DNA of 64,000 bases from Herbaspirillum sp. WKF16 (GTDB lineage Bacteria; Pseudomonadota; Gammaproteobacteria; Burkholderiales; Burkholderiaceae_D), in the NCBI RefSeq assembly GCF_028993615.1, contig NZ_CP118632.1, positions 1,302,001 to 1,366,000 on the forward strand. The letters are read 5' to 3'. Below, one piece after another: positions 34,818-42,730 of this stretch (positions within the stretch are counted from its first letter, which is position 1; every line of letters starts with the position of its first letter). A program made the translations under genes and the position numbers. The notes under the pieces were generated by a model that saw nothing but the letters and a program-made list of their open reading frames with translations, was not told where the DNA came from and did no database searches.

Positions 34818-36109
34818 TTACCTCGCGAATGGGAGCTCGTTCCAGTTGGTGGTGTAACGCTGCGAGACCATGTCGAAGCGTGCCGTCCAACGGTGCTGCC
34901 CGAGGCCAGCTGCCAGCCTCAGGGTGTCCTTGCCAAAGCGTTGATTGATGGCGTCGAGAGCCTGCATCAGTGGTGCGGAGGACATCTCCGACACGCCACT
35001 AGCGAAAAGCGTGCCTTGATGGTGTCCAGTTTCCGAGAGCTCCATCAACATCACTCCGGCCTTTTTGTACTTGATCCCCAGCCTGAATATCTTCTTGAGG
35101 CCCCACATTGCTGCCTTGGTGATGACACGGAGGTCATCGGTTGGCTCAGGCAACGGAACTGTCCGGCCATTGTTGTATTGGGGTTCGTCAGTACGGAATC
35201 GATCAGTCTCGACGAAGACATGCACTGCTGCGCAAGTAGATCGCTGGCGCCGGAGCCTTTCCGTAGCCCTGGCAGCGTACATCGTGACGGACTCTTCTAT
35301 TTCCCGCAGTGCGGTAACTCGCTCTCCATAAGCCCGCGACGAGACTATCTGCTTGCGGGCGGGCGCGACGTCCTCCAGCGGGATGCACGAGATGCCATGC
35401 AGTTCCGCCAGGGTCCGCTCCATGCGGACGCCAAACTGTTGGCGAAGGGATGCCTGAGATGCGTTACGAAGGTCTCGGACCGTATGGATGCGCATTCGCT
35501 TCAGTTGCTCAGAGATGCGATGGCCAACTCCCCATACCTCTCCAGCAGGGAGCGAAGCGTAAATCCGCTCGGCCTCATCTGGCGCCATGGACTGAAGATC
35601 GCACACACCTTTGTACACCGGGCGCTTCTTGGCTAGGTGGTTTGCCAGCTTGGCCAAGGTTTTCGTGGACCCAATTCCCACCCCCACCGGTAGGCCGACC
35701 CAGGTTTGGACCTTGTGACGGATGTCGTGACCCATCGAAGTCATGTCCGGCCAAAGCGGAGAAAGGCCATCGAGCAAGAGGAAGCTTTCATCAATCGAAT
35801 AGCTCTCCACGCGCGGGCTGTACTCACGCAGAACGGCCATGCACTTGTTGTTCATTGAGGCGTAGAGCTGGTAATTCGATGAGAGCGCAATGATTCCGTG
35901 CTTCATTGCCAGTCTTGCATGAGAAACCAAGGCGCGGCCATCTGCACCCCAAGGGTCTTGGCCTCTGGGGAGCGGGAAATCGCACAGCCATCGTTGTTGC
36001 TAAGGACCACAACGGGCTTGCCACACAGCCGAGGGTTGAACAGCCGCTCGCAGGATACGTAAAACTGGTCGCAGTCGACCAGGGCGAATGACGTTTCCGG
36101 AGCGCTCAT
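34818..36109 (-). pseudogene. umuC: DNA polymerase V subunit UmuC, frameshifted
   Basis: A Y-family translesion polymerase gene whose first 67 codons (from ATG 36109, MSAPETSFALVDCDQFYVSC) run to a stop at 35903-35905. The rest continues one frame over from about 35912 (MKHGIIALSSNYQLYASMNN on to the C-terminus). A single missing C in CAAGAC(C)TGGCAATG restores the frame. Otherwise the catalytic carboxylates are present: DCDQFYVSCE and YSIDESFLLLDG. About 430 codons in total, normal for the family. The ATG overlaps the umuD stop (ATGA). It may be a recent loss or a sequencing error. Confidence 0.8.
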
Positions 36110-36231
36110 GCCCACTTGAACCTCCGGGCGATGCCGACCATGACGCCAAATATCCGCAGTTCCTCACCTTCGGCGAATCGGATAGGCTCGTAGTCTGGGT
36201 TATCCGGATGCAGCTCATACGCTCCGTTGAC
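36106..36231 (-). pseudogene. umuD: C-terminal remnant of UmuD
   Basis: No start codon, but the frame reads CVNGAYELHPDNPDYEPIRF then EGEELRIFGVMVGIARRFKW and a stop overlapping the umuC start. This is the conserved end of UmuD/LexA-type S24 peptidases. The catalytic Ser and Lys and the whole N-terminal half are missing. The gene was truncated from the 5' side, so neither gene of the operon would work. Confidence 0.75.
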
Positions 36232-36825
36232 GCACCGTAGCGACGAGCATTTCTCTGTATGAGCCAGAGTTCGTAAACTCGATGAAATCAGGGGCGATGT
36301 TCTATCGATCTCTAATATTCTCCTCTGATCTTTCGTAGTTCGATGTCAGTGAGCAATTGGCGCTCCGCGCTTCCAACCAGGACGGCCGAGTTGAGACATT
36401 CAATATCTGCTCGCGATGGCCGTGTTTCGGGGCGTGAATCCTATGTGTGTTGATTTGCTCGCGGATTTGCCCCTCTCCATTTGACCCACCTTCCATTGCC
36501 TGCTGAAGGCAGCCACTCGGTCATACGCCTCCTTGTATCTCAGCTCTCTTAAGTCCAGGAACATCTGTTTCAGGGCCCTTCTTTGCTTCCGAGATTTGAT
36601 CGCCCCTGCGGTGAGCCAAGCGGAGAGCCTGATGGTTTGTGCTGCAGCCTCGGTGGCCGCGGTCACACCGCCGCGCGTCGCACCGTAGGTGCCTTACAGT
36701 TTTTCGAGGGTGAGGAATTGAGGAGTCATGCCGGGTATGGCCAGCAGTCCACGTCTCTAGAACGTCGTTTACATTGGCGTCAATATGACGCATAATTTTG
36801 CGACAAAAGAAGTCAAGAGCACACC
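36232..36825. other. Degenerate stretch with a possible IS21-like transposase remnant
   Basis: 594 bases with no intact gene. A minus-strand frame at 36400-36666 reads RYKEAYDRVAAFSRQWKVGQ, which resembles the YDRVAAFARxW segment of IS21-family IstA transposases just before the catalytic domain, then loses similarity. It is therefore probably the insertion that truncated umuD. Low confidence; no inverted ends or istB were found. Confidence 0.35.
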
Positions 36826-37347
36826 ATGACCAACGAGCAAACTGAGATTGAAGGCAACGACGACACGCCACCCGGCAGCATGCCGGAAGAACGCACCAAC
36901 CTGTTCCGAGAGCTTCTAGAGGAGCTTGACGAGACGCCCACGGAACTGGCTCTCAGGCTGCGTCGGTTGGGCGACTACCGTTCGAAAGCGGCCATCATGC
37001 GGAGCATCCAGCGCATGTCGGCCGGCGACACGGCAGTCTCAGGCGAGATGTTGGTCATCGCAAAGATGCTGGTGAACCAGCAGCGACTGCTCGAGTACAA
37101 GCAGGCCCAGGTTGACTGGAAGAGGCAGCATGACGATGTGTGGGCCGCGACTATCGACGGTTTCAAGGTCCGGTTGTACCGGCAGACGACTGGGAAATGG
37201 AAAGTCGACCTTGTGTTTATAGAGACTGACTACAGCCCGCCATGGCAGACCTTCCCGAGAAGCCTCGAAGCGGCAAAACGCAAAGCACTCACCTGTGTCG
37301 CGGATGGACTGTTGGACGTTGCCGAATTGAAGGCAGGTCGGCTGTAA
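36826..37347 (+). CDS. Hypothetical protein with putative N-terminal HTH
   Basis: A 173-residue protein: acidic N-terminal tail (1-25), a helical region resembling a small HTH/regulator (LFRELLEELDETPTELALRL to about residue 85), and a C-terminal alpha/beta segment (VDLVFIETDYSPPWQTFPRS). Promoter-like AT-rich DNA precedes it. It is followed 80 bases later by a NucS-like nuclease in the same direction. No family recognised. Confidence 0.5.
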   Translation: MTNEQTEIEGNDDTPPGSMPEERTNLFRELLEELDETPTELALRLRRLGDYRSKAAIMRSIQRMSAGDTAVSGEMLVIAKMLVNQQRLLEYKQAQVDWKRQHDDVWAATIDGFKVRLYRQTTGKWKVDLVFIETDYSPPWQTFPRSLEAAKRKALTCVADGLLDVAELKAGRL

Positions 37348-37428
37348 AGAGGTACTACTTTGTGTTGTCAGCCGCTCTGCCCGACCGGTAAGCTAGTCAC
37401 AACTTCTATATAAACAGCTAAGGCCTGA

Positions 37429-38115
37429 ATGTCCAGATATTCGCTGCTTACCCAGTACCTGCTTGCAAACCCAAACGCTCAATTTATCAAGTCGTTTGAC
37501 GAGTTAGACGAAGTCGTTTTAGGCGGCCTGCCGGCGTCGGCACGTCAGTATCCCGCTTGGTGGACAAATAACGCCGCAAGTCAGCCGCATGCAAAATATT
37601 GGCTAGATGCAGGACTACGGGCCACACCGAACTTCAAAGATGAGTTTGTCATCTTCACCAATGACGCTGCGCTCGAAGCGAGCGAGCTAGCTGCCGCAGT
37701 GGTCGAGGACTCGACACCGCAAGATTTGACAGAATACGTCGAGAGCAGCTTGAGCCTCGAGCGCGACCTTGAAGACCAAATCGTCGGTCACCTTGACGTG
37801 CTCGAGCCGGGTCTGACCCTCGTGTCCCGGCAAGAGACGAGTGACGTTGGTCGGCTGGACCTGCTCGCGCGTGACCGTGAGGGCCGTACGGTCATCATCG
37901 AGCTGAAAGCAGGCGAAGCCAAGGATTCCTCGATTGGACAAATCGCCCGGTATATGGGCTGGTACGCTGAGAAAGAAGGTAAGCCGCCGCGGGCGATGCT
38001 GGTAGCCAGTGGGTTCCCTGAACCTGTCAGGTGGGCGGCCAAGGCCATCCCCGGGCTGAAGCTGGTGACTTACCGTGTGCAGTTCGCGTTTGAAGAAGCG
38101 ATGGTATTGAGTTGA
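37429..38115 (+). CDS. NucS-like endonuclease family protein
   Basis: A 228-residue protein. The N-terminal ~70 residues (ASARQYPAWWTNNAASQPHA and KYWLDAG) match a small domain often found in bacterial nucleases and restriction proteins (DUF7662-like). Residues about 105-225 are a NucS/DUF91-type PD-(D/E)XK domain: LERDLEDQIVGHLDVLEPGL, RLDLLARD with Asp 144, VIIELKAGEAKD with Glu 158 and Lys 160, and QIARYMGWYAE. NucS relatives cut mismatched or branched DNA; this one may act in defence or repair. The last codons run into an SDR gene fragment, so its native C-terminus may have been replaced. Confidence 0.75.
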   Translation: MSRYSLLTQYLLANPNAQFIKSFDELDEVVLGGLPASARQYPAWWTNNAASQPHAKYWLDAGLRATPNFKDEFVIFTNDAALEASELAAAVVEDSTPQDLTEYVESSLSLERDLEDQIVGHLDVLEPGLTLVSRQETSDVGRLDLLARDREGRTVIIELKAGEAKDSSIGQIARYMGWYAEKEGKPPRAMLVASGFPEPVRWAAKAIPGLKLVTYRVQFAFEEAMVLS

Positions 38116-38651
38116 CCTTTGCGCTCAATCACATGGCATATTTCACTCTTACGACAAAGCTGCTCAACCTGATACGGGCGACGCCTGGTGCACGAGTTGT
38201 ATCAACTGCAAGCTCCATGCAGGCACGTGGCAAACTGGACTTGGAGAAGACTCCGACGGAACTTGGAGTCTCTGGCCCTCGAGCCTATGCAACATCCAAG
38301 TTGGCAAATATTCTCTTCACAAAAGAGTTGCAGCGCAGACTTGCGGGCACCGACGCAGTCGCGAACTGCTTTGAACCCGGAATGGTGCGGACCCAATTCG
38401 GAGGAATGGGTTCAGACCAGGGCTTCCTGCTGAACATGGTCTATCAAATAGCAGCACCATTTGCAGTGCCTCCGGAGGTGGGTGCTGACTCACTCATTTG
38501 GCTCGCGACGTCGAAAGAAGCAGCAGAACTGCGTGGCCAATATGTATCAAAAAGAAAGCCTGCCACTCCACAGACGCAAGCAATGGATACGCAATTAGCC
38601 GAAGGTTTGTGGGCACTGAGCGAAAAGCTTTGCGCCAAGGCAGTCGTTTGA
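38094..38651 (+). pseudogene. 5'-truncated short-chain dehydrogenase (SDR) fragment
   Basis: From about 38094 the frame reads DGIELTFALNHMAYFTLTTK, the standard SDR block after the NNAG motif. It continues through the catalytic region (VVSTASSMQARG and YATSKLANILF with Tyr and Lys) to a stop at 38649. The N-terminal cofactor-binding Gly motif and NNAG are absent, so about the first 100 residues are missing. The junction falls within the end of the NucS-like gene, which borrows these bases for its last codons. A frame from TTG 38112 would not be functional. Confidence 0.7.
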
Positions 38652-38699
38652 ATTCCACTTGGACTGTGGGGGGAATTCGGCTATCGATGCCCATCTGTT

Positions 38700-38756
38700 G
38701 ACGAGGAATCCGATAAGGTGACCGGCAAGATTGTGATTGACGTTGTGGCGCCGTAA
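38700..38756 (+). pseudogene. Possible C-terminal scrap of a zinc-type oxidoreductase
   Basis: Eighteen codons ending in KVTGKIVIDVVAP and a stop, matching the common end GKIVLxV of quinone oxidoreductase-like MDR proteins. Nothing upstream continues the frame. Listed only because it fits the pattern of decayed metabolic genes next to it. Confidence 0.3.
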
Positions 38757-38802
38757 GCGCGTTATCAATGTGGAAATGGTAATACGTTGATCTGAATCAC
38801 GA

Positions 38803-38835
38803 AGGGCTGCTTATCTTTACTGGCAGCCCTTTTTG
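38803..38835 (+). terminator. Intrinsic terminator
   Basis: Stem AGGGCTGC / GCAGCCCT with a 12-base loop followed by five T. It separates the decayed oxidoreductase fragments from the Lamassu-like operon. Confidence 0.75.
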
Positions 38836-38920
38836 CCAAGCTATCCACGTACGTAAGATAGTTGCGGACTTGTTAAATGATGTATATTTTCCCAACTTAC
38901 GGGGAATAACTTCAACAAAC

Positions 38921-39847
38921 ATGTATCAAACAGCATTTGGGGCCTTCCATGGCACCAGCTGGGAGAACCTTTGCCAGTTGGTGTTTAAAAGAAAATACGG
39001 TGCTGATGGCTATCAGCATATTCAGGTCAGTCCAGGGGACTATGGTTTGGAAGGCTATACCTCCAAAACGGGGTATGGTTTCCAGTGCTATTGCCCTGAA
39101 AAGCAGTACAGCCGCAAGGAACTATATGAAAAGCAGCGGCAAAAAATCACCGACGACATCAACAAACTCATAAATAACAAAGACGATCTTCTCGCCCTGT
39201 TGGGGACAACGAAGGTGGTGAACTGGGTATTTGTGACGCCCGATTTGGCCAGCAATGCACTTCTGAGGCATGCGCGAGTTAAAGAGAAGTTGGTCCGAGA
39301 TGCGTGCCTTCCGCACGTTGATCCAGATTTCCGAATTCTGTTGCACGATGCGGAGCATTATTTGCTTGAGATTCGGCAAGTTCAGTCTGCGCAAGGTCAA
39401 GCCCTCGATTTGTTCTCATCCCCCCCACGTTTGGATGAGCTGACAGGCCCGCCAGAGGAGTACGAAGCCAACGTACGTAGGAAGTGCATCGTGCGTCTTG
39501 AACCCAAGAAAAGTTCTCCCACATACGAGCGCCTAGTATCCGTACTAACTGGAAATACGCTTCGCAGCTTCATGGAAACCGAAAAATTTCTCCATGAGAT
39601 AGAGCGGAGCGCTCCCGTTGTACATGGACGACTCATCGCGCTTGTCCGTGAATACGAGAACACGGTCCTGGAAAAAGCAATCACATGGACCGGCTCGGCA
39701 GAGGAACTTACGTCGCTTGTCCAAAATGGTCTGATTAGTCGAATCGTAAATGATCTCAAGCCGGAATTTAACGAGACAAATGCCAGCCAAGTGGCGAGGC
39801 ACATCGTGGCACGCTGGCTCGCAGTGTGCTCGTTAGACTATGAGTGA
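38921..39847 (+). CDS. Lamassu/ABC-3C effector (nuclease-like), first gene of the operon
   Basis: A 308-residue protein if begun at ATG 38921 (MYQTAFGAFHGTSWENLCQL); an in-frame TTG at 38870 would add 17 residues. The N-terminal ~65 residues contain VSPGDYGLEGYTSKTGYGFQ then CYCPEKQYS, a PD-(D/E)XK-like pattern of the type found in effectors of SMC-based ABC-three-component systems. The remaining helical part (about 170-308) would contact the partners. It overlaps the middle-component gene by eight bases. The effector probably cuts or damages DNA when the SMC ATPase is triggered; the nuclease reading is inference. Confidence 0.65.
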   Translation: MYQTAFGAFHGTSWENLCQLVFKRKYGADGYQHIQVSPGDYGLEGYTSKTGYGFQCYCPEKQYSRKELYEKQRQKITDDINKLINNKDDLLALLGTTKVVNWVFVTPDLASNALLRHARVKEKLVRDACLPHVDPDFRILLHDAEHYLLEIRQVQSAQGQALDLFSSPPRLDELTGPPEEYEANVRRKCIVRLEPKKSSPTYERLVSVLTGNTLRSFMETEKFLHEIERSAPVVHGRLIALVREYENTVLEKAITWTGSAEELTSLVQNGLISRIVNDLKPEFNETNASQVARHIVARWLAVCSLDYE

Positions 39848-40301
39848 GCAATTAAAAAAGCTGCGCTTCGTTCGGCGCCCACTTCCCATATTTCCCGAAC
39901 ACCGTCCACTCTACAAAATTGCTCAAATACTTCTGATTTTGCAGTTGGCCTCTTGGGGCGCTAAATCGACACTGCCGCGCCTCCAATTGTTGAACTGGGC
40001 TTTGAAGACAGACTCTCGTCAGAAAAGGTTATTGGATTGTGTCAGGCAAAAGAAGCTGACTATTGCAGCTTGGGGTTTTGACCCCGTGATGGCTATTGCC
40101 TTGAGATTTGCAGAGGCGGAGAAGCTAGTCGCTACTACATCAACCGGTTATCAACTTACTGAAACTGGAAAGAAGTTTGCACGAGAAATTTGCAAGGAAG
40201 ACGACAACCTTGCAAGCGAGAGAGAGTTTCTGACCGCAATTGGAAAGTCGCTCACTGAAGCGATGGTAACGACCGTGTCAGACAAATGGGGAGAGGTATG
40301 A
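39840..40301 (+). CDS. ABC-3C system middle component (LmuC-like)
   Basis: A 153-residue small helical protein, second of three overlapping genes. It starts MSEQLKKLRFVRRPLPIFPE. The core contains YKIAQILLILQLASWGAKST and an HTH-like helical segment ending TSTGYQLTETGKKFAREI. Size, position between effector and SMC ATPase, and sequence style match the middle components described for ABC-3C/Lamassu systems. It probably bridges effector and ATPase. Confidence 0.7.
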   Translation: MSEQLKKLRFVRRPLPIFPEHRPLYKIAQILLILQLASWGAKSTLPRLQLLNWALKTDSRQKRLLDCVRQKKLTIAAWGFDPVMAIALRFAEAEKLVATTSTGYQLTETGKKFAREICKEDDNLASEREFLTAIGKSLTEAMVTTVSDKWGEV

Positions 40302-42349
40302 AAATCAATGCTGTGAAATTGCAGATTACAACAGCAGCAGGGGATTTTGGTTTTGACTTTGAGTTTGCGCGTAGGCTAACTGTAGTGCGTGGACGGAATT
40401 CAGCCGGCAAGAGCACGCTGTTTAATACTCTACTTTATTCGCTTGGGATGGAAGAGCTTGTGGGCGGCCGCGACGAGCAGGTTCTCCCATATGGTGTCCG
40501 CGACCATTTCTTGTATGAAGGTAAGCGACATGACGTGGTGACATCGGAAGTATTTGTCCAGATTGAAAACCATGCTGGCCAGGTAGTGACTTTGCGACGA
40601 GCCATCAAACATCCTGTCCGAAAGCAAAAGCTTATAGAGGTTTTTCAAGGTAACTGCTTAACAGGAAATTTGCCATTTGAGAATCCTGAACCCAAATACA
40701 TTCATGATGCATATGCCGCTCAGATTGAAGAGGGATTCCACAAGTTTCTTGAGGGCTTCTTGGGGCTAAGCTTGCCATCGGTGCCGAATACATCGGGGGG
40801 CGAAGCCAAGTTATATCTGCAAACAATTTTTGCCGCGCATGCTGTTGAACAAAAGCGTGGTTGGACCGATTACGTCGCGACAATCCCGTTTTATGGGATT
40901 AAAGAGGTGCGTACCAAAGTAGTGGAGTATTTGCTTGGTCTTAATGTTTTTGAAACGGATGCACTGAGAAACCGCTTAAACAGCGAGTCCGTTCAGATTC
41001 ACGAAGGATGGATCAAGATCGTTGGGGAGTTGACTCGCGCTGCCAACGCTGAAGGTTTCACAGTGATGTCCTTGCCTGGACGACCAGATGCTACTTTTAA
41101 GCGAGACCCAGTTTATCTTGAGAAGAAGATTGGTGATGAGGCTCTGACGTTCCCTCAGTATCGGACGAGGCTGCGAGAAGAATACCGTGGGTTGAATCAA
41201 AAGATTGATGGTTATCAGAAGGCGAACAGTGATGAGGCAGTTTCCGACCTTGAAACGGTCGCAAATGAGCTGCGCGAACTGAATTTTCTACATGAGCAAG
41301 GGATCACGCAGCTAACCCTGAAGAGGGCCTCTCTCAATGAGTACGAGGAATTGCTCGTTGAAGCAAAAGAAGATTTGGCACGAAACCGTACAGCGCAGAA
41401 GCTAAAGGGATTTGGCTCTGATTACGCCCCGAATCTTTCCCAGGACCGTTGCCCCACGTGCATGCAGACAATATCTGAGTCGCTTTTGGGGGAGGCTATT
41501 ACGGGTCCCGTGATGAGTTTGGATGAAAACATCACTTACCTGAAAAGCCAAGTGTCGATGCTGGAGCGGCAGGTCATCGGATTGCGGGGGGATATTGTTC
41601 AGGCAGAGCGAATATCTCAAGAATTGGGACGCCGCCTCGCAGCGAAAAGTGATCTTCTCAAGGCGCTTCGCGGAGATGTCAGTGCCGGTGCTGTCCAATC
41701 GAGAGCATTAATTCGTCGCCAGGTACAACTTGAAACTGAAGTTGAGCGGCTTTTGAACGTAGAAAAAATGTTGGGTGAGAAATTGCCAACCTTGGAGGGA
41801 TTGGCTGCACAGCTACGTGAAAATCAACTGCAACGTGCGTCTCTCCCGAAAGAGCGATACACCGAGGATGATGAGCGAAAAATCACCATATTCCAAAAAA
41901 TGTTTCGGGCAAACGCTGGCTCCTTTGGATATGAAAGCGCACCCATTGAGGACATCGAAATTGGACGTGAGCTTCTGACTCCGACGCTGAGGAATATTGA
42001 GCTTCGTGAATATGGCGCTAAGAAAAGAACAGACATCAAATCCGACTCAAGCGCTAGCGATTTCGTTCGCCTCATTTGGAGCTATTTGCTGGCCTTGTAT
42101 CAAACGTCGGTCACGCAAGATGTCAATGGAAAGCATCTAGGTTTTTTGTGTTTCGATGAACCTGGTCAGCATTCCATGCGTGCTGAAAGTCAGCATGCAC
42201 TTTTCCAATTGCTGTCGGCGGAGCCAGGGCTTCAGAGTATCGTCGCTGCATCTTTCGATGAGATGGAAAGCGTCTATGTACAAGCTACACTGAATGTCGA
42301 ATTCAAGCTCATTGAATGGGGCGAAAAGCTGATTCGCCCATTGCCGTAA
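40298..42349 (+). CDS. SMC/Rad50-like ATPase of a Lamassu-type system (LmuB-like)
   Basis: A 683-residue ATPase starting at ATG 40298 (GGGGAGAGGT ahead), overlapping the previous gene by ATGA. Walker A is VVRGRNSAGKSTLF at 31-42. A coiled coil runs from about 290 to 520, interrupted by a Rad50-type zinc hook at residues 385-388 (DRCPTCMQTISES). Walker B is HLGFLCFDEPGQHSMRAES near 614-632. Lamassu systems use such an ATPase to sense phage replication or recombination intermediates and release a toxic effector. The hook and the DEPGQ block fit this family well. No regulation site is obvious beyond the operon start. Confidence 0.85.
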   Translation: MKINAVKLQITTAAGDFGFDFEFARRLTVVRGRNSAGKSTLFNTLLYSLGMEELVGGRDEQVLPYGVRDHFLYEGKRHDVVTSEVFVQIENHAGQVVTLRRAIKHPVRKQKLIEVFQGNCLTGNLPFENPEPKYIHDAYAAQIEEGFHKFLEGFLGLSLPSVPNTSGGEAKLYLQTIFAAHAVEQKRGWTDYVATIPFYGIKEVRTKVVEYLLGLNVFETDALRNRLNSESVQIHEGWIKIVGELTRAANAEGFTVMSLPGRPDATFKRDPVYLEKKIGDEALTFPQYRTRLREEYRGLNQKIDGYQKANSDEAVSDLETVANELRELNFLHEQGITQLTLKRASLNEYEELLVEAKEDLARNRTAQKLKGFGSDYAPNLSQDRCPTCMQTISESLLGEAITGPVMSLDENITYLKSQVSMLERQVIGLRGDIVQAERISQELGRRLAAKSDLLKALRGDVSAGAVQSRALIRRQVQLETEVERLLNVEKMLGEKLPTLEGLAAQLRENQLQRASLPKERYTEDDERKITIFQKMFRANAGSFGYESAPIEDIEIGRELLTPTLRNIELREYGAKKRTDIKSDSSASDFVRLIWSYLLALYQTSVTQDVNGKHLGFLCFDEPGQHSMRAESQHALFQLLSAEPGLQSIVAASFDEMESVYVQATLNVEFKLIEWGEKLIRPLP

Positions 42350-42358
42350 CCATAGCCA

Positions 42359-42568
42359 CTAAAGAGCGGAGGTGCGAGCGCTGAGTGTAGCTTGCATCTT
42401 CCATGCCGTAGTAGCGGCGGAAATGGATTCGCCGGTTGTCTCGATGTGATTGCTATTGAAGAAGCCTCGGGCGCGCCAAGTGGTTTGTCCAGACTGCCTT
42501 ACCCATATTTCCATGACTGTGCCATCAATAGTGATTGCGATGCGTTGCTGTGCAGTTCTGGTTCTCAT
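42359..42568 (-). CDS. Small hypothetical protein, 69 residues
   Basis: A compact beta-rich sequence (RIAITIDGTVMEIWVRQSGQ and TTWRARGFFNSNHIETTGES) with a helical C-terminus. It ends tail-to-tail with the Lamassu-like operon. I do not recognise a family; the regular alternation of residues suggests it is a real gene rather than chance. Confidence 0.5.
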   Translation of the reverse strand: MRTRTAQQRIAITIDGTVMEIWVRQSGQTTWRARGFFNSNHIETTGESISAATTAWKMQATLSARTSAL

Positions 42569-42694
42569 GCTTTCATACCCATAAACGGTTTGTCTCCATG
42601 AGGTCCTCTAGTGGGACCTCTCTGTGTCGCCGAAATATACTAGTGGCGATCTGTTCCTGGCTATGAAAATGGCTGGGGAGCCGTAGTGTAAAGG

Positions 42695-42716
42695 ATGCAG
42701 CACCTCACTGCTGCAT
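42695..42716 (-). terminator. Possible terminator of the 532-residue gene
   Basis: ATGCAGCA / TGCTGCAT stem with a six-base loop, 15 bases past the stop at 42731. There is only a weak T-run on the minus strand (CCTTTACAC), so the assignment is tentative. Confidence 0.3.
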
Positions 42717-42730
42717 TCCATCGTTGCTCA

